Part shown: positions 15,911-24,061 of the stretch, piece after piece
Position numbering within the stretch: the stretch's first letter is position 1
How the letters are laid out: each line of letters opens with the position of its first letter
Source: Alphaproteobacteria bacterium
GTDB lineage: Bacteria > Pseudomonadota > Alphaproteobacteria > Micavibrionales > UBA2020
Length of the DNA: 64,000 bases
Direction: 5' to 3'
Assembly (NCBI GenBank): GCA_025934695.1
Contig: JAICWS010000001.1
Location: 897,301 to 961,300, forward strand
Translations under genes and position numbers: made by a program
The notes under the pieces: model-generated
Seen by the model: only the letters and a program-made list of their open reading frames with translations
Databases searched by the model: none
What the model was told of the DNA's origin: nothing

Positions 15911-17297
15911 ATGCTGCGCAAAATTCTAATCCCCCTGCTCCTTGTTCTTTGTCTGTGCACCGGCGCGGCGCGGGCGCAGCAGGGTGGGCCGGCGGGTTGC
16001 GATGGACCCGAGGGGCCCACGATGCCCTCCGACGGAATGTCTCCGCAAACCTTTATGCGTCTCCAGCAGGAATTTCCCAAGCAGCTGGAAGCATTCTATC
16101 GAGCCATGATGGCCCGCGCCGACAAAGGCGATCGGCATGCCGAGGAATGCCTGTGCCAGCCCCACTTTTTTCCGCTGGGATTGATGACGCAGGCGCAGAA
16201 GACCAACTGGTGCCTGCAAGCCGCCGCCAGCGGCTCTGCCTGGGCATTGCAGGCGGTCAGCTCGGATCCGCAGGCGACGAAGGATCCGAAGGTGGTGGAA
16301 AAAATCCAGGCCCTGACCGCAAGCGCCGCGGCGGCCCCCGCCAATGTCGTGAAAGTCCTGCATGCTTTTTTCAGCGGTCCGCGCACCGACAAGACGGAAG
16401 ACCTGACGCATGACGATATGCAGATTGGCACCCTGTCAGACCTCCTCACGCATAACAATTCTCCTGAGGTGATTGCCGAATTCGAGCATGCCGCGGACGG
16501 TGGACTCTGGATCGCGCAGATCGCCCTGGGCGAATATCTTAAAACAGAGAAACCCGCCGAAGCGGAAAAATGGCTTCTCATAGCCGCAAAAAACAGCGAT
16601 GAACTATCCGTCGGGGAGGTGAGCGACCTCTACGAGAAAGACATGAAAGACTACGCGAAGGCGGCGGCGTGGCAGAAATCACTGCTGACGCAAAAAGAAT
16701 ATGCGGACCGCGCCCGCTGCGAACTGGGATACCTGTATGAAACCGGCGGTCCGGGCCTGCAGCCCGATCACGCCCAGGCGCTCGACTACTGGGGGTTGAA
16801 AGGCGTCGACGTCGAAGCACTTGAGGCCGGCGCCGAAAAAGGGGATGCGGAAGCGGCGCTCCGCCTGGCGAAGCTCTATCCCCGCGCCGGCGCAGGCCTG
16901 CACCGGCTGTTCCCCTTGTGCGGACCAGATGGAGCGCGCCCACCCCGGCAGCGGCAAGAAGTGGTGGCAGGCGGCGGCCAACGCGGGAAGCGCGGAAGCC
17001 CAGTACCAGCTCGGCGCCGCGGCGCTGCGTTCAACCAGGCTCAACCCGGACTCGCCGACGGAGCAGCAAAGTAAGGGCGTCGACCTGCTGTTCAAGGCGG
17101 CCGAAAGCGGCAGCAAGGACGCGCGCTGCGATCTCCTGAGAATGCACGAGCCGGAGAACAAGGCCTTCAACCCCTGCCCGGCTTTTGACGGTGGCGCGAC
17201 GCCTCCCGCCGCGCACTACCCATTCGGCATCCTGCAGCGATGGAAACTCAATGGCTATGACATCAGCCAGTGTTCGGGCCGGACAGTTTGTGATTAA
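15911..17297 (+). pseudogene. Secreted Sel1/TPR-like protein with a frameshift
   Basis: From ATG at 15911 the first frame encodes a signal peptide ('MLRKILIPLLLVLCLCTGAA') and Sel1/TPR-like helices ('EFEHAADGGLWIAQIALGEY', 'RARCELGYLYETGGPGL'), then turns into non-coding-looking sequence after 'AALRLAKLYPRAGAG'. The true continuation is in the next frame: 'CADQMERAHPGSGKKWWQAA' then 'NAGSAEAQYQLGAAAL', ending 'DISQCSGRTVCD' at 17297. One extra base is present, most simply in a C run at 16880-16883 or 16912-16915. Repaired length is about 461 residues. As with the gene at 294-783, a homopolymer is involved, so a sequencing or assembly error is as likely as real loss. Confidence 0.65.
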
Positions 17298-17327
17298 CGC
17301 CTTGTTTAGATGAAACCAGCCTGAAAA

Positions 17328-17861
17328 TCAGGTCTTCTCGACTTGGCTGAATTCCAGCTCGACCGGCGTGGAGCGGCCGAAGATGGAGACCAGCACCTTG
17401 AGGCGCGAGCGGCCTTCGTCGATTTCCTCGACCGTGCCGTTGAACGAGTTGAACGGGCCGTCGCAGACGCGGACCTGTTCGCCGATCTCGTACGAAACGG
17501 ACGGACGCGGACGCTCGGCGCCTTCGACGACCTGTTTCATGAGGCGGTTGGCCTCGTTCTCGGAAATCGGCTGCGGCTTGGTGCCGGCAGCGCCCAGGAA
17601 GCCCGTCACTTTCGGGGTGTTCTTGACGAGGTGCCAGGCGTCGTCGTTCATTTCCATCTTCACCAGCACGTAACCGGGGAAGAACTTGCGCTCGGCATTC
17701 ACTTTCTGCCCGCGGCGGACTTCGACGACTTCCTCGATGGGAACCATCACTTCCTCGATATACTGATCGAGGCCGCGTTTTTTCGCGGTCTCCATGATGG
17801 AGCCTGCGACTTTTTTCTCAAAGCCGGAGTAAACGTGAAGAACGTACCAGCGCTTTGCCAT
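17328..17861 (-). CDS. nusG: Transcription termination/antitermination factor NusG
   Basis: 177 residues, normal length. The NGN domain begins '[20 protein letters not shown]' and contains '[17 protein letters not shown]'; the KOW domain starts at '[18 protein letters not shown]' (127-144) and ends '[17 protein letters not shown]'. NusG clamps RNA polymerase for processive elongation and links it to Rho and the ribosome. It follows secE by 18 bases, the usual order. The ribosomal protein operon (rplK onward) that normally follows is absent: the next gene is a convergent Sel1 gene 30 bases away. Confidence 0.98.
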   Translation of the reverse strand: MAKRWYVLHVYSGFEKKVAGSIMETAKKRGLDQYIEEVMVPIEEVVEVRRGQKVNAERKFFPGYVLVKMEMNDDAWHLVKNTPKVTGFLGAAGTKPQPISENEANRLMKQVVEGAERPRPSVSYEIGEQVRVCDGPFNSFNGTVEEIDEGRSRLKVLVSIFGRSTPVELEFSQVEKT

Positions 17862-17879
17862 GATAAAACCTGCCTTGTA

Positions 17880-18074
17880 TTACTTGCCTAAATCGAGAAT
17901 GCCCTGGATCGTGTGGGAAATCACGAAATCCACGCCCAGAAGGATCACCGCCATGATGCCGATCATCACGAGAACGACGACGGTCGTCGTCATGACTTCC
18001 TTTTTCTGCGGCCAGGTCACCTTCTGTGACTCGATGCGCACTTCGCGGAGAAACTGGATGGCGTTGTTGATCAT
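17880..18074 (-). CDS. secE: Preprotein translocase subunit SecE
   Basis: 64 residues, the short single-helix form of SecE. The conserved cytosolic segment 'FLREVRIESQKVTWPQKKEV' precedes one membrane helix ('TTVVVLVMIGIMAVILLGVD') and a short periplasmic end. SecE stabilises SecY in the Sec translocon. It lies between tRNA-Trp (upstream) and nusG (downstream), one of the most conserved gene orders in bacteria, and all three probably share the promoter at 18341-18368. Confidence 0.97.
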   Translation of the reverse strand: MINNAIQFLREVRIESQKVTWPQKKEVMTTTVVVLVMIGIMAVILLGVDFVISHTIQGILDLGK

Positions 18075-18178
18075 CTCGACCTTGTTCCTTAACGATGTCT
18101 CCCCGCATCAGCGGCTTGGGAAGACACCCTGCAACTATTAGTCCGGGTGGCCGCGCCACCCGAAGCTTTAGCTTAGAG

Positions 18179-18254
18179 TGGCAGGAGCGGAGGGACTCGA
18201 ACCCCCAACCCTCGGTTTTGGAGACCGATGCTCTACCAATTGAGCCACGCTCCT
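18179..18254 (-). tRNA. tRNA-Trp (anticodon CCA)
   Basis: The minus strand folds as a 76-base tRNA. The acceptor AGGAGCG (18254-18248) pairs with CGCTCCT, there is a D arm with GGCTC...GAG, the anticodon loop reads TCTCCAAAA, the T arm contains GGTTCGAGTCC, and the 3' end is G-CCA encoded in the DNA (18182-18179). The CCA anticodon reads UGG. It precedes secE and nusG as in most proteobacteria. Confidence 0.97.
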
Positions 18255-18340
18255 TTAGCCCGCTTTTTCCCCCGAGGCCCCTCGTTTCCGGAGGCCGGAT
18301 TTGAGGATTTTTAAAATGTCGGGAGATTAACGTTAACGGT

Positions 18341-18368
18341 TATATATCGCAGTTCCACCCGTTTTCAA
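18341..18368 (-). promoter_or_regulatory. Promoter of tRNA-Trp-secE-nusG
   Basis: On the minus strand TTGAAA (18368-18363), a 16-base spacer and TATATA (18346-18341) lie about 87 bases before the tRNA. Between them and the tRNA are a CGTTAACG palindrome and a GC-rich stretch. It is the only strong match upstream of the tRNA. Confidence 0.6.
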
Positions 18369-18516
18369 AGAGAAAAATGAGTACGGCGTGAGGTTTTTTA
18401 GTCAATCTGTGGGCGGCATGCTCCCCCTAAGCCTTTGTTCTGATTGTCCTCCCCGACCCGCGCTCGCGACACGGCTGCGCCATGCGCGGTCGAGGATAAC
18501 GATGATGGAGAGATAT

Positions 18517-19209
18517 TTACTTCTGCGCCGATCTCGCGGGGGCAGTCAGGATCTGGTCGACGTTGAAATAGAGGCTGCCCTTTTCGCCCTTGGCGGGGTC
18601 GGTGTAGTTCAGCACGTCCCAGAAATGGCCCTCTTTCTGCTGAAATTCCTGGCTGTCCAGGTTGTAGTGGAAATAGGTCTTCAGCAGCATCGTCTCTTCC
18701 GCCGGGTCGATGACGCGGAAGGCGGTGTCGAGCGACTTGCCGTCGCCGGTCGCGGTGATCGCGGCAGTGATGGCGGAGAGCGCTTTCTGGTGAAAGTTGC
18801 GCTCGGACGCCGGCAGGTGGCCCTTTTCGATCATGTCCAGCGCCTGCATGTGGGAGCGGAAATGCGCGAAATGCTGGGCCAGCAGGTTGTTGTATTCCTG
18901 CCGCGCCTCGGGGCTGGGATCATAGACCGTCTGCTGCCCGGCGCGCTGGAGCATGTACCACACGGCCTGGGCGCCGCCGTAGGGGTCGTAGAACGAGGTC
19001 TCGGTGTAAAGCTCGCGCAGCTTCTGCCAGTCGATGTCCTTGCCGGCCGTGGCATCGGCGACCATGGCGAGATATTGCGCATCCGTGCTGTTGTACTTTT
19101 GCGTGGCCGGCGTGGATGAGGAGGTCACGGCGACCGCCTTTTCGGCCTGCGCCATGACCGGCAGCGCCGCCAGCCCCAATACCAGACATGCCAGAACCAA
19201 ACCACGCAT
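18517..19209 (-). CDS. Secreted DUF4919-like protein
   Basis: 230 residues, with AAAAGGGG 9 bases before the ATG. It has a clear signal peptide ('RGLVLACLVLGLAALPVMAQ'). The mature part begins 'YLAMVADATAGKDIDWQKLR' and continues 'ELYTETSFYDPYG'. This resembles the opening of DUF4919 proteins (a short helix, 'D...LR..Y..S..Y.PY'), and the spacing of 'AFRVIDPAEETMLLKTYFHY' also fits. The family is helical and periplasmic with no assigned activity. It stands alone between tRNA-Trp and a DUF2238-like gene. Family match is from memory of motifs. Confidence 0.65.
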   Translation of the reverse strand: MRGLVLACLVLGLAALPVMAQAEKAVAVTSSSTPATQKYNSTDAQYLAMVADATAGKDIDWQKLRELYTETSFYDPYGGAQAVWYMLQRAGQQTVYDPSPEARQEYNNLLAQHFAHFRSHMQALDMIEKGHLPASERNFHQKALSAITAAITATGDGKSLDTAFRVIDPAEETMLLKTYFHYNLDSQEFQQKEGHFWDVLNYTDPAKGEKGSLYFNVDQILTAPARSAQK

Positions 19210-19382
19210 CGAGATGAACCCCTTTTAGGAAAGCAAAATAATCAGAAAGATATATTTGACCATTCGCCGTCAAAAAAACAGAGCCTTCCCGCTTCGAGAG
19301 GAAGAATTTTCTCTATCCATAACTCCACTTCCTCTCTGGGGAAGGATGGAGAGGGCGATTTGCACTATGTGTTGATGAGCTC

Positions 19383-19997
19383 TTAAGCGACGATGTCGAT
19401 CCAGCGGACCGGGCCGATCTTTGACTTCCAGATTTTGCGCAGGACGCGGTCATGGAGCGGCCATAAGGTCAATAACCCGGCCACAGCGCCCGCCAGCGCG
19501 CAGAGCGCCGCCAACGACAGACCGGCGGAGCCTATGGGAAGGCCGGCAGCCCATTGCAGCGCGGCCACGGCCACGCTGAGCGCGAGACTGCAGAGCGTGC
19601 TGGCGGCGAAAAGTCCCGACCCGCGTTTCATGTTGCGGACGCGCAGCAGCAGCTCGCGGAACAGCAGGGCCAGCACCGTTCCTTCAGTGAAATATTCAAA
19701 GAAATAATAGAGGTTCCCTGCCCAGTTAAAGCTGTTCATGAACCATCTTGCAACCGGCACCTCGCCATAGCGGTAGTGCGCGCCCGTGAGCAATACCACC
19801 GCAAGGAACCAGATAAGCATGTAAATAAAGGACGTTAGCTTGATTTTTTCACGTGTAACAATAAGCACGCCAAGACCGGCAAGAGCAGGCGTCGCCTGCA
19901 GCCACCAGCCCGCTTCGCTTGCCGCACCGACATAGGAGCGCACCACGGAAAGCGCAAGCGAGATAGGAAGAAAATATTTCAGCAGTTTGTTTCGCAA
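19383..19997 (-). CDS. DUF2238-like integral membrane protein
   Basis: About 204 residues with six or more hydrophobic helices. 'LTGAHYRYGEVPVARWFMNS' between helices 3 and 4 is the kind of short conserved loop seen in the DUF2238 (YjdF-like) family. The open frame extends upstream to 20117 inside the CYTH gene, but that part has no coding character. A TTG at 19997, just after the CYTH stop, is the likeliest start although no good ribosome-binding site is seen; an ATG at 20054 is the alternative. It probably belongs to the operon of the small unknown gene and CYTH. Function unknown. Confidence 0.65.
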   Translation of the reverse strand: MRNKLLKYFLPISLALSVVRSYVGAASEAGWWLQATPALAGLGVLIVTREKIKLTSFIYMLIWFLAVVLLTGAHYRYGEVPVARWFMNSFNWAGNLYYFFEYFTEGTVLALLFRELLLRVRNMKRGSGLFAASTLCSLALSVAVAALQWAAGLPIGSAGLSLAALCALAGAVAGLLTLWPLHDRVLRKIWKSKIGPVRWIDIVA

Positions 19998-20004
19998 GGA
20001 AAAA

Positions 20005-20703
20005 TCACCGCGGCTTGCGGCGGGCGATCGAGCGGCGGTAGAGCCGGCTGCCATGCTGGGATTTGGACAGCGGCTGCAGGCATGCGGTGCGTGCAATGCC
20101 GCGGATCTTGCGCTCAAGGGTCTCGATCGCCTCCGGGTTGCCCTTCACCAGCTCGATCTCGATCTCGTAAAACGGATAGTGCCGCCCGTTGCTGTCGAGG
20201 ATGATCTCGCCCACGTCGAAGGCCACTTCGACCAGCCCCTTCTTCTTGCCGCCGCCGACCTTCATCTCGAAGGACCGGCGCTCGATGGCGGCTGTGAAAA
20301 TATGGATGAACCGCTTGTTTCGGTAAGGACGGGTGCGAATGCGCCCTTCCCGGTCGGAGACCAGCTCCAGCCGGGGCGTCCGGGTGCGGATCATATCCTT
20401 GCACTCTTTCCGTAAAAACGCCCCTTTGACGATGACCTGGCTGTGCGGTACCTCGAATTTCAGCGTCTGCTCGTAACCACCGATCTTGCCGCCCTTGCCG
20501 GGCTTGTACTGCATGCGGACGGAGATATGGTTCTCATACAGCCGCAAGTCGTGTGTATCGTAATAGGCGCGTGGCATGTACTTATGCTCGACCTTGCCCT
20601 CGGCCTTTTTCTTCAGAATCCGGAAAACCTTTTCCAGATCTCGTGCGGAGAGCTGTATCTTGAGCTCCTGCTCGATCATGGAATGCATGTCCTTGGCGGG
20701 CAT
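20005..20703 (-). CDS. CYTH-domain protein (triphosphate tunnel enzyme), copy 1
   Basis: 232 residues. The ExExK motif that binds triphosphate is at the start ('EQELKIQLSARDLEKVFRIL'). It is followed by 'YMPRAYYDTHDLRLYENHIS' and 'VRMQY', the Tyr-Asp-Thr and R/K-rich strands of the tunnel fold, and later 'VEVAFDVGEIIL' and 'YPFYEIEIELVKG'. CYTH enzymes cleave inorganic triphosphate, thiamine triphosphate or, rarely, make cAMP. No CHAD domain follows. It starts 1 base after the stop of the small unknown gene at 20705 (TGATATG), so the two are coupled. A paralogue lies at 25679-26395; both end 'QPLSKSQ.GSR.YRRS'. Which ATG (20703 or one up to 24 bases inside) is used is unclear. Confidence 0.82.
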   Translation of the reverse strand: MPAKDMHSMIEQELKIQLSARDLEKVFRILKKKAEGKVEHKYMPRAYYDTHDLRLYENHISVRMQYKPGKGGKIGGYEQTLKFEVPHSQVIVKGAFLRKECKDMIRTRTPRLELVSDREGRIRTRPYRNKRFIHIFTAAIERRSFEMKVGGGKKKGLVEVAFDVGEIILDSNGRHYPFYEIEIELVKGNPEAIETLERKIRGIARTACLQPLSKSQHGSRLYRRSIARRKPR

Positions 20704-20704
20704 A

Positions 20705-20926
20705 TCAACGCGGGCGGGAAACGCCGGTGACGGAGGCGCCGAGCTTCCGGAACTCGCCGCGCAGCATGTCGGACACGGGATTGATGCGCAGGCGGTGGTT
20801 TTCGTCGCTGACGCAAATCACCTCGGAATGAACGGCAGAAAGCCAGGCGGCATGGTCGAAAGTGTCGGCGGGACACTCAACGATATAGAATTCCGACTGC
20901 AGGCTTTCCTGCTCCGATGCTGCCAT
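20705..20926 (-). CDS. Small unknown protein, family copy A
   Basis: 73 residues from ATG at 20926 (GGGGACAAG just upstream). It matches the product of 21242-21457 along its length: 'FDHAAWLSAVHSEV' is identical, and the contexts 'YIVECPADTFDHAAW' / 'YIVQCPPDTFDHAAW' and 'LRGEFRKLGA' / 'LRGQFEKIGA' align. No known family. It is predicted as a small mixed alpha/beta cytosolic protein with no Cys pair or charge motif of a known toxin or antitoxin. It is translationally coupled to the CYTH gene downstream. Confidence 0.7.
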   Translation of the reverse strand: MAASEQESLQSEFYIVECPADTFDHAAWLSAVHSEVICVSDENHRLRINPVSDMLRGEFRKLGASVTGVSRPR

Positions 20927-21241
20927 TCTTGTCCCCAATCTGTAAAAAGAAATCCAGTTTAAATGCTCGCCCACCTTGAATACTATGCACGATTCCACGC
21001 GCTAAGGTCAATTATTTAGAGCGGCGGCTGAGCCCCTTCCCCCATAGGAATTGAGCATACGTAAAGCATTGCAGCAAAATCGCCGGCAAAGCCCCGGTAA
21101 TTACGCGGTATTTATTCGCTCCACAAGCGCTGGGCAATGAGAGATGAATGTCCGCGCGCAGGTCGAACGCGGATCCGAGGGTGACGGCGAAGGTTGGCGA
21201 TGCAAAGAGATTGATTGAGCTGCTGAGGGAAAAACGACTGC

Positions 21242-21457
21242 TCAGCCGGCAGACGCGCTGACCACGAAGGCACCGATCTTTTCGAACTGGCCGCGCAGGA
21301 GTTCACTCATCGGAAAGATGAGCAGGCTGTGGGTGTCTTCGTTGACGGAAAGGACTTCAGAATGAACCGCCGAAAGCCAGGCGGCATGGTCGAATGTATC
21401 CGGAGGACATTGCACGATATAGGATTTTGTCCGCAGGGCCCGGTCAAATGGCGCCAT
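21242..21457 (-). CDS. Small unknown protein, family copy B
   Basis: 71 residues from ATG at 21457, preceded by TTGGGGATGCG much like copy A (TTGGGGACAAG), so the leader was duplicated with the gene. It is the paralogue of 20705-20926, sharing an identical 14-residue core and a similar C-terminal half ('HSLLIFPMSELLRG'). The 315 bases between this stop and copy A's start hold no other gene. Function unknown. The conservation of two copies next to a triphosphate-tunnel enzyme suggests a related role, which is inference only. Confidence 0.68.
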   Translation of the reverse strand: MAPFDRALRTKSYIVQCPPDTFDHAAWLSAVHSEVLSVNEDTHSLLIFPMSELLRGQFEKIGAFVVSASAG

Positions 21458-21674
21458 CGCATCCCCAATTCCTGAAAAATATAACTTTTGTCCCAATGCC
21501 CGCCTGCTTCAAATATGCCCGAACGCCAACGCTAACGTCAAACGATTACACATGCATCCATGAGAATTTTTCGTCCCCCGTCGGCCTTGCTGCACCTGCA
21601 CAATCGGTGCGGGAACAAGCGCCGCGTCGCGCGGTTGGCCAATGAGTAATATGTTACACAAAAGGGAAAAAGCC

Positions 21675-22004
21675 ATGGCGAAATTCACCGATAACAGCGG
21701 TTTGGGCAAGGCTAAATCGGCCCTCAACGGCATGCAACAAACAGCGAACGGCCTGATGCCCGACACCGGTCCCGTCAAGGACAGCATGAAAGACCTGCGC
21801 AGCGACGTCAGCAAAGTGGCCGATGATATCGGCGCGCTGGCCGCGACCTTGAAGGAAACGGCCGCGGATACGGTCGACCGCGGCAGCAGCTATGTGCAGA
21901 AGCAGGTTTCCGCAATCCCGGGAACGCCGCTGCGCAAGGCGATCTACGCCATTATCGGCCTTTGTGCGATCAGCTACCTTTTAGGCCGTAAAAAGTCTGA
22001 CTGA
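21675..22004 (+). CDS. DUF883/YqjD-like membrane-anchored protein
   Basis: 109 residues from ATG at 21675. A helical soluble part ('DSMKDLRSDVSKVADDIGAL', 'LKETAADTVDRGSSYVQKQV') is followed by one C-terminal hydrophobic segment and a basic end ('IYAIIGLCAISYLLGRKKSD'). That is the layout of the ElaB/YqjD/DUF883 group, whose E. coli members are C-tail-anchored and bind stalled ribosomes. The typical 'P..a...A...G.llG' end is only partly kept. Orientation is opposite to its neighbours. Ribosome binding is not shown here. Confidence 0.65.
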   Translation: MAKFTDNSGLGKAKSALNGMQQTANGLMPDTGPVKDSMKDLRSDVSKVADDIGALAATLKETAADTVDRGSSYVQKQVSAIPGTPLRKAIYAIIGLCAISYLLGRKKSD

Positions 22005-22021
22005 GCTTCGTCAATTTTTAA

Positions 22022-23110
22022 TCAGCCCTCCAGCATGTGCCCGAGGGGTTTGAGGCTGTCGACGCGACCGCAGATGATCTTCGTGACCACGACCATCGGC
22101 ACGGCCAGCAGCACGCCCGCGAAGCCCCACATCCAGTACCAGAACACCAGCGACAGAATAACGATGAGCGGGTTGATCGTGAACTGCCGCGCCAGGAGGC
22201 GCGGCGTGATGACCGCGCTTTCCATCACATGCGTGCAGAGGAACAGCACGGCCGGCATGACGGCCGTCCAGAAGACCGGGATTTTTATGAAGCCCACGAC
22301 GAGGAAGGTCATGAAGACCATGACCGGGCCCATGATGGGCACAAAGTTCAGCAAAAAGGCGACGATCCCCCAGAGCAGCGGACTGTCGACCCCGTAGGTG
22401 AGCATGATCAGCCCCGCGCAAAGCCCCACCACCGCATTCATAATCGTGATCGTCATGAGATAGCGCGACACGTCACTCTCCACGCAATGCAGGATGTCGA
22501 CAATCTGGCGCCGGTCCGCGAACCCCGGGAAGACTTCGATCAGGTGGCGCAGGAATATGCCGCCCGCGGCGAGGAAGAAGAACAGCAGCAGCAGCGTGGT
22601 CAGCAGCTCCGCCATCACGGTGCCGGTGCCGTTCACGACGCGGTCGAACAGCCGGCTGCCCTGCAGCGCGACAGGCGTCGCCTTCGGTCCGGGGCTTGCC
22701 ATGTCCTCGGCCTGCGACATGATCTGGCGGGTTTTTTCAACCGGTTGGCTGAGGAATTTCAGCTTGGCTTTCAGCTCGGGCAGGCTTTCGGGAATTTCCG
22801 CCGTCCAGGCGGCGGCCGGCGCCGCCAGCGCGGACGCAAGAAAGCTGACGCCGCCCATGAGGATCAGGATGATCAGCAGCGCCGAGGCATAGGCAGGGAT
22901 ATGCAGTTTCAACAGCAAACGGTGCAAGGGCTGCAGCACGAACGTCAGGATCACGGCGGCCATGAACGGCACGCAGATGTCCGAAGCGATGCGCAATGAC
23001 GCCAGCAGGAGGAGAAGGAAAATACCGAACAGAACCGGGCTGCGGACGCGTGCGGACGCCGCGCTGTCGGTGCCGTCCCGGACGGGTTCATTTCCCGGCA
23101 TATCCGTCAC
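22022..23110 (-). CDS. AI-2E family transporter (PerM-like permease)
   Basis: 362 residues. N-terminal helices ('LFGIFLLLLLASLRIASDIC', 'MAAVILTFVLQPL') are followed by a long periplasmic helical part ('PESLPELKAKLKFLSQPVEK'), then a cluster of helices with 'LWGIVAFLLNFVPIMGPVMV' and 'LIVILSLVFWYWMWGFAGVL', ending 'LLAVPMVVVTKI'. These are the marks of the AI-2E transporter family. Members export autoinducer or act as Na+(Li+)/H+ antiporters; the substrate cannot be told here. It converges on the DUF883-like gene with 17 bases between the stops. Confidence 0.85.
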   Translation of the reverse strand: MTDMPGNEPVRDGTDSAASARVRSPVLFGIFLLLLLASLRIASDICVPFMAAVILTFVLQPLHRLLLKLHIPAYASALLIILILMGGVSFLASALAAPAAAWTAEIPESLPELKAKLKFLSQPVEKTRQIMSQAEDMASPGPKATPVALQGSRLFDRVVNGTGTVMAELLTTLLLLFFFLAAGGIFLRHLIEVFPGFADRRQIVDILHCVESDVSRYLMTITIMNAVVGLCAGLIMLTYGVDSPLLWGIVAFLLNFVPIMGPVMVFMTFLVVGFIKIPVFWTAVMPAVLFLCTHVMESAVITPRLLARQFTINPLIVILSLVFWYWMWGFAGVLLAVPMVVVTKIICGRVDSLKPLGHMLEG

Positions 23111-23152
23111 GAATGTGGCTTCAGTCGCCCGCCTCCCGCTGTTGTCAAATAT

Positions 23153-23188
23153 CAGGCCCGCCCGCGGTGTGCGCGCAGGGCGGGCCTG
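23153..23188 (-). terminator. Hairpin after the small Gln/Gly-rich gene
   Basis: CAGGCCCGCCC (23153-23163) pairs perfectly with GGGCGGGCCTG (23178-23188). On the minus strand it follows the stop at 23215 by 26 bases and is followed by ATATTTG, a weak T tract. It separates the small gene from the AI-2E permease gene. Confidence 0.5.
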
Positions 23189-23214
23189 TTAAATATCAAG
23201 GGTGTTAAAGCGCG

Positions 23215-23373
23215 TTAGCCGCAGCTGCCGCCCTTGTTGGTGTCTTTGGACTGTTTCACGTTCTTGTCTTTGTCGGTCATTGCCTGCTTGCCGGTCTGGT
23301 TGGGCTGGGCGTTCTTCTGGCCGAAACCACCCTGCTGATGACCACCGTGCTGTCCGCCTTGCTGGTTGTTCAT
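23215..23373 (-). CDS. Small Gln/Gly/Lys-rich hydrophilic protein
   Basis: 52 residues from ATG at 23373 with AAGGAG 9 bases upstream. It begins 'MNNQQGGQHGGHQQGGFGQK' and continues with Lys/Asp/Thr-rich sequence ending 'KDTNKGGSCG'. The composition is that of a disordered, hydrophilin-like stress protein. It lies between an exported small heat-shock protein gene (upstream, same strand) and a transporter. A good ribosome-binding site and a hairpin after the stop support it as a real gene. Confidence 0.6.
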   Translation of the reverse strand: MNNQQGGQHGGHQQGGFGQKNAQPNQTGKQAMTDKDKNVKQSKDTNKGGSCG

Positions 23374-23503
23374 TGTCGTGTCTCCTTGTGTTTTCGGCAA
23401 ATCCGGGATTGGATCGCCGCCGGGTATCTAACGCCGCCCGGGTTTTGGGTTCGCCCGGCTCACCCTTCATGGCGGCCCTTCCGGTTTTTCAAAAAAAAGC
23501 ACG

Positions 23504-24040
23504 TCAGTCCAGCTTCTTAATGGGTAGCTTGCGCGCGTTGACGGCGGTGGCGCTCTTGGGCGTGGTCACGGTCAAGACGCCGTCTTTATACGTCGCCTCG
23601 GCCTTGGACAGGTCGGCCGTGTCGGGCAGCGTAATCTCGCGCTGGAAGGCGCCGCTGATGCTTTCGCGGCGCAGGTATTTATCGTCCGACTTCGCCGTCG
23701 GCTCCGTGCCGCGGATGATCAGGCGGCTGCCGGCGACCGAGACGTCGAGGTTGGACGGATCGACGCCCGGCACCTCGGCCGTTACGACAAAATTGTTGCC
23801 GCCGTCGACGACGTCGACAGCCGGGTTGTCGCCGAAGTCCATATCGAAGCCGGGCGTATTCGTGCGGTCGAAGAGCCGGTTCAGGGTGCGGTTCATCTCG
23901 GCACGGAGCGTTTCCAGGCGCTGGCTGGGCCCGCTGCTGCTGGAAGCGGTGTCATTGGCCGGACGAGCGGTATCCTGCGCCAGGGCGGGGGACGCCAGCA
24001 GGGCAAGAGCGAGCGCCGCGGCAAAAATTTTGCGTTTCAT
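23504..24040 (-). CDS. Exported small heat-shock protein (Hsp20/alpha-crystallin)
   Basis: 178 residues, with AAGGAG 7 bases before the ATG. The first 22 residues are a Sec signal peptide ('KRKIFAAALALALLASPALA'). The alpha-crystallin domain spans about 75-165, from 'NPAVDVVDGGNNFVVTAEVP' through 'YLRRESISGAFQREITLPDT' to 'ATYKDGVLTVTTPKS', where 'DGVL' is the family's A-x-x-x-[ND]-G-V-L signature. The last residues 'LPIKKLD' replace the usual I-x-I tail. Small heat-shock proteins hold unfolded clients without ATP. Most bacterial ones are cytosolic, so a periplasmic form is unusual. A terminator-like hairpin precedes it. Confidence 0.88.
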   Translation of the reverse strand: MKRKIFAAALALALLASPALAQDTARPANDTASSSSGPSQRLETLRAEMNRTLNRLFDRTNTPGFDMDFGDNPAVDVVDGGNNFVVTAEVPGVDPSNLDVSVAGSRLIIRGTEPTAKSDDKYLRRESISGAFQREITLPDTADLSKAEATYKDGVLTVTTPKSATAVNARKLPIKKLD

Positions 24041-24061
24041 GTCATGTCTCCTTGGATCATA

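Noticed and set aside
20005-20703. CHAD domain (polyphosphate binding) fused to CYTH
   Set aside because: CYTH is often followed by CHAD, but the C-terminal tail here is short and basic with no conserved-histidine helices.
22037-22999. 320-codon plus-strand frame rich in Arg, His, Gln and Asp
   Set aside because: It is the antisense shadow of the AI-2E transporter gene; hydrophobic codons read backward give exactly this composition.
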